From JOPF133 sp052144935 (GTDB lineage Bacteria; Acidobacteriota; Terriglobia; Bryobacterales; Bryobacteraceae): 12,090 nucleotides of DNA. Under the pieces are notes generated by a model. That model was not told the origin of the DNA. It did not search any database and worked only from the letters and a program-made list of their open reading frames with translations. The stretch is from positions 1-12,090 of the forward strand of contig JBKQPR010000267.1 of the NCBI GenBank assembly GCA_052144935.1, written 5' to 3'. Of this stretch, positions 5,525 through 11,895 are shown in pieces. The translations under genes and the position numbers were made by a program. How positions within the stretch are numbered: position 1 is the stretch's first letter; each line of letters starts with the position of its first letter.

Positions 5525-7784
5525 GATCGAGACTTCGATCCTTCGGCTGCCGCTGGCCCCCGGTGGTTTCCAGGCGGATTTCGGCCAGCTCGCCAATCAG
5601 GTTTCCGGCCCAGCGGTAAACGTTGTTTTCTTTGACTACCGCGCGCATCCTCTGCATGCGCGCTCTCCTCTCCGGCGCAGGCATCGTGAGAGCGGTATAA
5701 ATGGCTTGGGCCAGCTCATCGGTGTCGTAGGGATTGACCACTAAGCTATCCGGCAACTCGTGGCTTGCGCCCGCGAAGCGGCTCAAGATCAGCATGCCCT
5801 GCTCGTCATGGCGAGCCGCAATGTATTCCTTGGCTACCAGATTCATGCCATCGTGAAGCGAAGTCACCAGACACAGGTCGGCTTCCCGGTAGAACGCCTC
5901 GATCTCCGAATGACTGTGATGTCTGCCTGCGAACACAATGGGCTTCCAGGAGCCCGTCCGTAAGTTCCGGTTAATCCGTTCCACCTCCCCTTCGACTTCG
6001 GCCATCAAGTCCTGATAGCGCTTGATGTGAGTCCGGCTGGGGGCCCCGATCTGGACAAAGGTGAATTTCTCCCGGAAAGAGGGATGCAGCTCGAAAAGCC
6101 GCTCGATCCCGCGCAGCCGCTCCGGGATTCCCTTGGTGTAGTCGATGCGGTCGACGCCCAGCCCGAGGAAGGCGGGCCGCCCTCCCAGTTCGCGATGCAA
6201 AAGGGCCTGCACCTCGGGCGATGGTCCATGGTGCGTCCGTCCCTCTCCATTGGTGGCCACGCTGATGGGGAACGGCCGCACGGTGGTGAGGCGATCATGG
6301 CGATTGACCGCAAAGTGCTCCCAGTCGATGCGCGACTCCAGCGTGCGGTCTACCGTTTCCAGGAAGTTATTGCAATGGGCCTGGATATGGAATCCGATGA
6401 GGTCCGCTCCCAGCATGCCGTCCAACAGTTCCCGCTGCCAGGGGCAAATCCCGAAAGCTTCCGGATTGGGCCAGGGAATATGCCAGAAAATCGCGATGCG
6501 CGCGTCCGGACGCTTTTCCTTGACCATTCGCGGCAACAGGGCGAAGTGGTAATCCTGCGCCAGCACGACGGGTTGCTCCTCGCCGTCCATCTCATCGAGG
6601 AGCACGGCGGTGAATTTCCGGTTCACCGATTGGTACTGCTTCCAGTCCTCCGTGCGGAAGACGGGACGCGTATGGGCAATATGGCACAGCGGCCAAAGCC
6701 CTTCGTTGGCGAAGCCAAAATAAAAGCCCTCCTCTTCCTCCTTACTGAGCCAGACGCGGCGAAGACGGTATTGCGGATGATCCGGCGGTACTCGCAGCCG
6801 GCCGAGTTCGTCGGCGGTCTCGCGGTCGGCGTCGCCGGTGGCCTGCGCGATCCAGGTTCCATCGCTGGCCCGCAGCACAGGCTCCAGTGCGGTAACCAGG
6901 CCGCTGGGAGGAACGGACCACGCGATCGAACTCCCTTGGTGCTTGTGCTCGTACGGTTCGCGGTTGGAGACCGCGAAGAGGCGGCTGCCGTCGAGTTTGC
7001 CCCGCATCGCAATGCGCAGCCTTTCCGCGGTCCAGCGGGAGAGGGCCGCGTCGCGGAGGCGCGCCTCCTCTTCGGCGGCCGCGCGGGCCGCATGCAAGCT
7101 GGTGGCGAGCTCGGTCAATTCGCCGGTGAGGGACTGAAAAATCCTTTCCTTGGGCGGCCAGCCATCGGCGGATGTGCGCCCGGTTCGGAGATCGCGTAAC
7201 CACTCGGCCATGTGGCGGAGGGGTTTGCCCAGGCTCCAGTGCACGATCAGTAACGTGAAACCGACGATCAGCAAGGTCTGCGCCATGCCGGTCAGAGCAT
7301 GCCGCCAGACCGGCGCCGCGACAAAACCGACGTCGTGAAAGACCGCGATCGCTCCGATCGTGCGCCCATCCCGGCTCAGCGGCGCCGCGAAGATGTGCAT
7401 CCGTCTCCCTCGGGAGTGGAAGGTCTCCCCGCGGCCCCGCCCCGTCCCTATAGCGGCGGCAACCGCGGCGGGAGTGGCCTCGATGCTCGATGCCAGGCTG
7501 GATGTGATGGCGAGAGCCGATCCCGTGTCACCGTAGATGGCCATTCCCGCCAGATGCTGGTGGTTCCGATACTGGTCGACCAATGTCTGCAGCTCACTGG
7601 ACGAGCCGCTTTGCAGGATCCGCTCGACGGAGCTTTTCTGGCTTTCGGCTAGAATGATCGCCTGGCGTTGGACTTCGTCGCTCAGCGCATGCATCTCCGC
7701 TTGGACCTGGAAGACGGCGAAAGCCATCGAAACCGCGGCGATGCCGCAGAATAGCGAGAACATCAAGCGGTGACTCAGGTGCAT
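5472..7784 (-). CDS. Membrane-anchored sensor-HAMP-like-trehalose-6-phosphate synthase fusion
   Basis: The C-terminal ~500 of 770 residues are an OtsA-type GT20 domain, which makes trehalose 6-phosphate from NDP-glucose and glucose 6-phosphate. Residues matching E. coli OtsA are R275 (VSNR), Y355, W364, D411 (DYHF), H435 (FWHIPWP), R546 and K551 (VDRIDYTKG), and D645 and E653 (HDGMNLVAKEY). E. coli OtsA is about 470 residues, so some 265 are extra. They comprise a membrane segment (7-28), a ~130-residue extracytoplasmic domain with a sensor-like IGAIAVFHD strand (143-151), a second membrane segment (166-184), a HAMP-like helix pair starting KPLRHMAEWL (187-196), and a charged helix (231-260). 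This is the layout of a receptor with an enzyme in place of a kinase. The nucleotide loop reads PPSGL rather than the usual GGL. The ATG at 7784 follows GGGAGGG about 6 nt upstream. It converges on treT. Confidence 0.93.
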   Translation of the reverse strand: MHLSHRLMFSLFCGIAAVSMAFAVFQVQAEMHALSDEVQRQAIILAESQKSSVERILQSGSSSELQTLVDQYRNHQHLAGMAIYGDTGSALAITSSLASSIEATPAAVAAAIGTGRGRGETFHSRGRRMHIFAAPLSRDGRTIGAIAVFHDVGFVAAPVWRHALTGMAQTLLIVGFTLLIVHWSLGKPLRHMAEWLRDLRTGRTSADGWPPKERIFQSLTGELTELATSLHAARAAAEEEARLRDAALSRWTAERLRIAMRGKLDGSRLFAVSNREPYEHKHQGSSIAWSVPPSGLVTALEPVLRASDGTWIAQATGDADRETADELGRLRVPPDHPQYRLRRVWLSKEEEEGFYFGFANEGLWPLCHIAHTRPVFRTEDWKQYQSVNRKFTAVLLDEMDGEEQPVVLAQDYHFALLPRMVKEKRPDARIAIFWHIPWPNPEAFGICPWQRELLDGMLGADLIGFHIQAHCNNFLETVDRTLESRIDWEHFAVNRHDRLTTVRPFPISVATNGEGRTHHGPSPEVQALLHRELGGRPAFLGLGVDRIDYTKGIPERLRGIERLFELHPSFREKFTFVQIGAPSRTHIKRYQDLMAEVEGEVERINRNLRTGSWKPIVFAGRHHSHSEIEAFYREADLCLVTSLHDGMNLVAKEYIAARHDEQGMLILSRFAGASHELPDSLVVNPYDTDELAQAIYTALTMPAPERRARMQRMRAVVKENNVYRWAGNLIGELAEIRLETTGGQRQPKDRSLDLSRDGQRSREGAPAPTR

Positions 7785-8085
7785 CTGTTCCCTCCCACAG
7801 CATAGATCGCGCTCAGGCTCAGAAGACGGAAAACGCCAACGCCTCCTGGAAGCACGGCTGATGCCATGTGAGCCTGATGGCGGCCAAGGCCGTGAGCCAT
7901 TGTACCTTAAGGAGCAGGGTTGGGCGGCCCGTTAAGGTTGGCACCCGTAAAGAAACGATGCAAAAATTACTCTCCGTGCCACAAACATTCGAAAACGGTG
8001 AGCCGAATCAGTCGGACGTATCCCCTTGGCGAATCCGGCAATGGTCCCGGTCTTGCTCAAGCAAAGGACCAGGAGAAGAAGCCAT
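7785..8085. other. Divergent intergenic region between the TPS fusion and the lipoprotein
   Basis: This gap must hold the promoters of two divergent genes. On the minus strand, TACAAT (7904-7899) is a good -10 hexamer about 115 nt before the synthase start, without a clear -35. On the plus strand, TTGGCA (7938-7943) with AAAAAT 18 nt on (7962-7967) is a possible promoter for the lipoprotein. Short open frames here have no ribosome binding site or recognisable protein features. I looked for a riboswitch-like core and found none. Confidence 0.4.
7938..7967 (+). promoter_or_regulatory. Candidate sigma-70 promoter for the lipoprotein gene
   Basis: TTGGCA (4 of 6 consensus bases) and AAAAAT (4 of 6) are separated by 18 nt. 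They lie about 120 nt upstream of the lipoprotein start. This is consensus matching only. Confidence 0.25.
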
Positions 8086-8997
8086 ATGATAGTCAGGTCC
8101 TTGTGTGTCTTCGTACTGGTGCTCTGGTCTGCCGGATGTAACAGGCAGCACAATCGACAACCCGTCTCCGGGCCTGCCGGCGGACAGATGACGGCCACCG
8201 CCGCTCAGCCGGCCAGCCCCGCCGCGGGGACCAATCCCGAGCCGGTGGCACGGCCGCCAGTGGAAGCCGTTGTGCCCGCTGAGCCAGCGCAGCCGGGTCC
8301 GGCGCCAGCTCCGAGTCTGGTTCCCGCGGCGCCCGGCCCGGCGGTGCAGAACCAGGCAGTTCAGAACCCGGTGCCGGCTCCGGCTCCGGTTCCGGCATCG
8401 CCGGTTCCGGCTGCAGCTCCGGCATCGCCGGTTCCGGCTGCAGCTCCGGCATCGCCGGCCCCCGCCGCCACTGACCCTGGCCAACCAGCTCCGATCATAC
8501 CCGCTGGAACTCGGATTCGTGTGCGCATGGGCCAGAGCCTCGATAGCAAGCATAGCCGTCTTGGAGAGCGATTCGTGGCCTACTTAGACGATCCGGTGGT
8601 ATCCGGCGACCGGGTGATCATACCGAAAGGTACGACTTTTCAAGGCCACGTCATTGAGGCTAAGAGTTCGGGCTGGTTGCGAGGGCGAGCTTACCTGGGG
8701 GTTAAACTCGACTCATTCCGCCTCCACGGCCATACCTACGCAATTGTAACTGCGGCCGACGTCCGCGCGAGCGCGTCGCATAAGAAACGGAACCTGGCGA
8801 TTATAGGCGGAGGAGCCGGAGCGGGGGCGGCGATCGGAGCCGTGGGAGGCGGTGGCGTCGGGGCGGCCATCGGAGCCGGCGCGGGCGCCGCGGCGGGAAC
8901 TACGGCTGCGTTCATCACTGGTAAGAGGAATGTGAAGTTACCGGTTGAGACACCGCTGATATTCTCGTTGCGGGGCGCCCTCGCGGTGCGGGGCTAG
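8086..8997 (+). CDS. Putative lipoprotein with Pro/Ala linker and glycine-zipper segment
   Basis: A 303-residue exported protein of unknown function. Residues 1-18 form a lipoprotein-like signal (hydrophobic stretch ending WSAGC, with C18 as the likely lipidated residue; the -3 position is Ser rather than the usual Leu). A proline/alanine-rich linker spans about 25-136 and includes two identical PVPAAAPAS units. A compact domain follows (about 137-235; PAGTRIRVRM, then DRVIIPKGTTFQGHV), probably β-rich. Residues about 240-283 are a glycine-zipper segment rich in GAGAGAAIG repeats, which in other envelope proteins forms membrane-associated helix pairs. A final strand ends the protein. The frame runs upstream to 8026, but the ATG at 8086 begins the signal peptide and has AGGAG 10 nt upstream. 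An outer-membrane or periplasmic location is inferred; the linker may span the periplasm. Confidence 0.82.
   Translation: MIVRSLCVFVLVLWSAGCNRQHNRQPVSGPAGGQMTATAAQPASPAAGTNPEPVARPPVEAVVPAEPAQPGPAPAPSLVPAAPGPAVQNQAVQNPVPAPAPVPASPVPAAAPASPVPAAAPASPAPAATDPGQPAPIIPAGTRIRVRMGQSLDSKHSRLGERFVAYLDDPVVSGDRVIIPKGTTFQGHVIEAKSSGWLRGRAYLGVKLDSFRLHGHTYAIVTAADVRASASHKKRNLAIIGGGAGAGAAIGAVGGGGVGAAIGAGAGAAAGTTAAFITGKRNVKLPVETPLIFSLRGALAVRG
8401..8454 (+). repeat. Perfect 27-bp tandem repeat in the lipoprotein linker
   Basis: Positions 8401-8427 and 8428-8454 are identical 27-mers, each encoding PVPAAAPAS in frame. A partial copy precedes them at about 8380-8400. The unit is a multiple of three, so copy-number change would alter linker length without breaking the frame. 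Perfect identity suggests recent duplication. Confidence 0.9.
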
Positions 8998-9008
8998 CTG
9001 GAGTGCTC

Positions 9009-9109
9009 TCACCGCGGAGGCGCGGAGCGCACGGAGGAAGCGCGGAGAAAGGCAAGAGGAGAATTGTCTTCTTCGCGCTTCCTCCGTTTGCTCCGCGCCT
9101 CCGCGGTGA
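9009..9109. repeat. Long palindromic repeat, copy 3
   Basis: Arms at 9009-9049 and 9069-9109 are 41 nt each and complementary at 38 positions, with a 19-nt spacer. Arm ends read TCACCGCGGAGG and CCTCCGCGGTGA. The core resembles the copies at 1-83 and 1679-1722. It fills most of the spacer between the lipoprotein and OmpA genes. In RNA it would form a very stable stem that could affect readthrough or stability between them. Confidence 0.85.
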
Positions 9110-9176
9110 AGAACGCCCTCACAGGAACCGATGGCAACCCAAGTGCATTTCACTACCCCCGAGAAGGAGAATCACG

Positions 9177-10736
9177 ATGAAGCTCATGATTCCTGGAATC
9201 ATTGCACTTGCGGTTGCGACGGTGGGTAGCGCCTGGGGCCAGAACCCATATACGCCTGGGCAAAATGTTCCGCTCTATCGCGTGACGGTGATCGAGCGTA
9301 CGGTAAAAGCGGTCAATTATCAATACCGCAGCGGTCCCACGCAGATCGATTTTCGAGGCACGGTGCTGCTGCCGGAAGCGAAAGGCGATGCCACCGTGGA
9401 GTCCAAAGCGGGGCGGACGGAAATCGATGCCCGGTTCGATCGCGTTCTGGCGCCAGCGCGCTATGGACACGAGTACCTGACCTACGTGTTATGGGCGATC
9501 ACGCCGGAAGGGCACGCCAAGAACCTCGGCGAGGTTCTGGCCGGCAGCTCCGACAAGGCGAAGCTGCACGTGACCACGGACCTGCAGGCCTTCGGACTGA
9601 TCGTGACGGCGGAGCCCTACGCGGCGGTGCGCCAGCCGAGCGACGTGGTGGTGATGGAGAACGAGATCCGGCCGGATACCATGGGGAAGATCGAACCCAT
9701 CCAGGCGAAGTACGAGCTGTTGCCGCGCGGAGAGTACACTTACGACGTTCCCGCCGACCTGGTGGCGGCGGAGGGCAACGGTCCGCGCGTGTCGATGAGC
9801 GTCTATGAAGAGACGATGGAAGTCTACCAGGCGCAGAACGCCGTGCAGATCGCCGGCGCCATGGGAGCGGCGCAATACGCCCCCGATACGTTCGGCAAGG
9901 CGCAGGCCCTGTTGCACACGGCTCAAAACCTGCAGGCCAGCCGCGCCGATAAAGGCCAGGTGATTTCAGAAGCGCGCGAGGCGGCCCAGACCGCGGAGGA
10001 TGCGCGCCTCATCACTTTGAAGCGCATGCACGATGCGGAAGTGGCCGAGGCCAATTCCAGGGCCGAACAGGAGCGCCAGAGCCGGCTGCAAGCCCAAGCG
10101 CAAGCGCAGGCGGCCCAGGCGCAGGCTTCCGCCGACCGCGCCATGCTGGACCAGGAGCGTAACGCGCGCCGGCAGGCCGAAGCGCAAGCGCAGGCGGCCC
10201 AGGCAGAGGCCTCGGCAGACCGCACGATGCTCCAACAGGCCGAAACGCAAGCAGCCGTGTCGGCGCAGATTCCGCCCCCTCCGCCTCCGCAGGATACCCA
10301 GAGGCGCGATCTCCGGATGAGCCTCTACCGGCAGCTTGGCGCGTCCTCGCTGGAGATCATGGACACGCCACGCGGCCTGGTGGTCACCATACCGGCGGGC
10401 GACTTCACGGGTCGTTCTCTGCAGCCGTTCGCGGCGGGCCGGGTGGCACGAGTGGCCGCGGCGATCGCGGTCTACCCCGGGCTGACCGTGGAGGTGGATG
10501 ACAACTTCGATGGCGGCCGCGCCGAGCGCGCCGAGGCGGTTCGGGCAGCGTTGATCGGGAGCGGCATGCCGGCGGGCGCGATTTCGGTGCGATCCGTGGG
10601 CAACAGCAGGCCCATCGCCTCCACGACCACGGCGGAAGGCCGCGAGTTGAACCGGCGCGTGGAGATCGCCATCTTCGGCGATGCCATCGGTAATATGCCG
10701 TATTGGGATCGGACTTATTCGATCACGCCGCGTTAA
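9177..10736 (+). CDS. OmpA-family envelope protein with DUF4398-like coiled-coil region
   Basis: A 519-residue exported protein. Residues 1-21 are a signal peptide (likely cut after SAWG). Residues about 25-210 form a domain I do not recognise, apparently β-rich. A helical segment from about 221 (NAVQIAGAMGAAQYAPDTFGKAQALL) resembles DUF4398, known from envelope proteins. It continues as an alanine/glutamine-rich coiled coil to about 360, with a 19-residue unit repeated at a 28-residue spacing. A PPPPPP hinge near 364 leads to a C-terminal OmpA-like domain ending in the hallmark NRRVEI (492-497). OmpA domains usually anchor proteins to peptidoglycan. Here the usual GHTD-type strand reads VEVDDNFDGG, so binding may be altered. 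The frame extends upstream to 9003 through the palindromic repeat; the ATG at 9177 is preferred for its signal peptide and AAGGAGA about 7 nt upstream. Confidence 0.9.
   Translation: MKLMIPGIIALAVATVGSAWGQNPYTPGQNVPLYRVTVIERTVKAVNYQYRSGPTQIDFRGTVLLPEAKGDATVESKAGRTEIDARFDRVLAPARYGHEYLTYVLWAITPEGHAKNLGEVLAGSSDKAKLHVTTDLQAFGLIVTAEPYAAVRQPSDVVVMENEIRPDTMGKIEPIQAKYELLPRGEYTYDVPADLVAAEGNGPRVSMSVYEETMEVYQAQNAVQIAGAMGAAQYAPDTFGKAQALLHTAQNLQASRADKGQVISEAREAAQTAEDARLITLKRMHDAEVAEANSRAEQERQSRLQAQAQAQAAQAQASADRAMLDQERNARRQAEAQAQAAQAEASADRTMLQQAETQAAVSAQIPPPPPPQDTQRRDLRMSLYRQLGASSLEIMDTPRGLVVTIPAGDFTGRSLQPFAAGRVARVAAAIAVYPGLTVEVDDNFDGGRAERAEAVRAALIGSGMPAGAISVRSVGNSRPIASTTTAEGRELNRRVEIAIFGDAIGNMPYWDRTYSITPR
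10092..10232 (+). repeat. Duplicated 57-bp unit in the OmpA-protein coiled coil
   Basis: Positions 10092-10148 and 10176-10232 are similar 57-mers 84 bp apart. They encode the units AQAQAQAAQAQASADRAML and AEAQAQAAQAEASADRTML. The duplication lengthens the predicted coiled coil by whole heptads (28 residues). Confidence 0.8.
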
Positions 10737-10744
10737 TCAAGTTG

Positions 10745-10785
10745 CCAAGCGCTCCGTTATGGCAATGCCGTAACGGAGCGCTTGG
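10745..10785. terminator. Strong hairpin between convergent genes, probable bidirectional terminator
   Basis: Positions 10745-10759 and 10771-10785 are perfectly complementary (15 bp). The stem continues through a T-G wobble (10760/10770) and GGC/GCC to a three-base AAT loop, giving 19 pairs. It lies 8 nt after the OmpA gene stop and 8 nt after the end of the convergent small gene. The plus side is followed by a T-rich stretch (TGGTTGTTCT) rather than a clean T-tract, and the minus side has none. Confidence 0.75.
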
Positions 10786-10793
10786 TGGTTGTT

Positions 10794-11180
10794 CTACTTG
10801 TGTCCAGTCATGCGGCGGTCGGCGCTTCCAACCACGGCGTTGTCGCCCGCTTGTCCCGTCTGAATGCGTGCCTGTCGCGCGTCGGCGGCATTTTTGGCGT
10901 TTTCAAACCGGATGGCCGCCTGCACTCCACCGTTGCCTTGGCTATTCGACCCCGTAGCGGCTGCGCCTTTCGTCTCGGCGGCTTGGTGCGACCGCGCCGC
11001 TTCGATGCGCGCCTGTCGCGCGTCGGCGGCATCCTTGGCTCTTTCGAATCGAATGGCTTCCTGCACTCCACCGTCGCCTTGGCTATTCACCCCCGTCTGT
11101 CCGCCTGCGTAAGCCAGCGGCGTTGTAGCTGTAGCGACAGAGCAGCCGAGGAGAATCGTGACTTTAAGTACTCGGTTCAT
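10794..11180 (-). CDS. Small exported protein with two near-identical repeats, function unknown
   Basis: A 128-residue protein I do not recognise. Residues 1-25 form a clear signal peptide ending PLAYA-GG. The mature part consists of two units, residues 32-59 and 79-106, sharing the pattern NSQGxGGVQxAIRFExAKxAADARQARI. An alanine-rich spacer of about 20 residues separates them, and the tail is short and charged. The AIRFE..AKxAADARQARI part should form an amphipathic charged helix. The frame runs upstream to 11240, but the ATG at 11180 starts the signal peptide and has a perfect AGGAGG 6 nt upstream, indicating strong translation. The gene ends 8 nt from the shared hairpin terminator. A periplasmic or secreted structural role is possible but unproven. 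Confidence 0.75.
   Translation of the reverse strand: MNRVLKVTILLGCSVATATTPLAYAGGQTGVNSQGDGGVQEAIRFERAKDAADARQARIEAARSHQAAETKGAAATGSNSQGNGGVQAAIRFENAKNAADARQARIQTGQAGDNAVVGSADRRMTGHK
10870..11087 (-). repeat. 77-bp direct repeats in the small exported protein gene
   Basis: Positions 10870-10946 and 11011-11087 are similar 77-mers spaced 141 bp apart. Each encodes most of one 28-residue protein unit in frame. They are best preserved at both ends, with several changes in the middle. Confidence 0.85.
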
Positions 11181-11400
11181 GACACCCTCCTGGGTCCTCT
11201 GACGTGCAGCTTGTGGACCAAATCGGCGCAAAGGATTCATTCGGTTGGACGCGGGATCATCGGTTCGCCGGATGCTTGTTGGCGCGGGTAACCGGCAGGT
11301 GTAATTTCTTCATGGTCCCGCGTATCGGATGGGCTTGGCGCCACCGGTTCGGCGTTATTCGACTACTTTGCCGGATAGCAACCGGACTGCCATCGGCAGG

Positions 11401-11895
11401 TTACTGGCTGCGGTCGAGTAAGAGGAGGGCGTCGGCCATATGATCGACAGCTTTTTCTTCCTGCACGCGGTTCGCATCCGTACGGTGTAAATCCGCCAGC
11501 GCCGGCGCGATTTCCAGGTGGATCAACTCGTGAACCACAGTGAGCTCGATATCGCGCAGAACCAGGGCGGGCGGCAGACGGTAGTCGGCGGGGTCAAGGA
11601 CGCGAATGACGGCCGTCTTCTTATCGAGGTCCCAGTGGACGTTGCCGAGGGTTCTCGGCTTCAACTCGCCGGCGCGCGACACAACCACCGCTATGTTCCA
11701 GTCTTGGAGGTTTAGGCGCCGCTGCCACACCCACAGCCTTTCCGACGCGAAGCTTTGGGCCAGCAGAGAGCGCTCGGATGCCGGCGTTTCGCCGGGCCTC
11801 GAAGTCGATTGGGAGTGACAGTGCACGGTACCGCCCAGCATCAAAATCAGAAGGGTGAGGGGCCTTGAATGGAATGCTGGATTACGTCCCAACAT
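11401..11895 (-). CDS. Putative exported HExxH zinc metallopeptidase
   Basis: A 164-residue protein. Residues 1-28 look like an export signal (RPLTLLILMLGGTVHCHS); C26 might be a lipidation site, but the lipobox is poor. The catalytic zinc motif HELIH is at 122-126, inside an amphipathic helix (LTVVHELIHLEIAPAL). About 20 residues later comes E147-KAV-D151, which fits the ExxxD third-ligand helix of gluzincins. The segment before the motif, LNLQDWNIAVVVS then GNVHWDLDKKTAVIRVLDP, resembles small HExxH peptidases also found in phage and prophage genomes; I cannot name the family. The ATG at 11895 has only a weak GGAT as ribosome binding site. The substrate is unknown. It lies on the same strand as the small repeat protein, 220 bp upstream of it. 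Confidence 0.75.
   Translation of the reverse strand: MLGRNPAFHSRPLTLLILMLGGTVHCHSQSTSRPGETPASERSLLAQSFASERLWVWQRRLNLQDWNIAVVVSRAGELKPRTLGNVHWDLDKKTAVIRVLDPADYRLPPALVLRDIELTVVHELIHLEIAPALADLHRTDANRVQEEKAVDHMADALLLLDRSQ

Noticed and set aside
4454..5596. Minus-strand open frame of 380 codons opposite treT
   Set aside because: Shadow of the GT4 gene in a GC-rich genome; no recognisable domain.
6027..7199. Plus-strand open frame of 390 codons inside the trehalose-6-phosphate synthase gene
   Set aside because: It lies entirely opposite the GT20 domain with its catalytic motifs, and has no ribosome binding site or known features.
7920..8085. Possible sigma-54 promoter (TGGCAC) or riboswitch leader before the lipoprotein gene
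   Set aside because: The TGGCAC to TGC spacing is about 8 nt too long for sigma-54, and no conserved riboswitch core such as a GEMM motif could be found.
9003..9176. Upstream extension of the OmpA-family gene
   Set aside because: It translates the palindromic repeat. The signal peptide and Shine-Dalgarno place the start at 9177.
11249..11323. Inverted repeat with 12-nt arms (11249-11260 and 11312-11323) upstream of the small repeat protein
   Set aside because: 11 of 12 bases pair but the spacer is about 50 nt, and nothing links it to a gene; chance is likely in GC-rich sequence.
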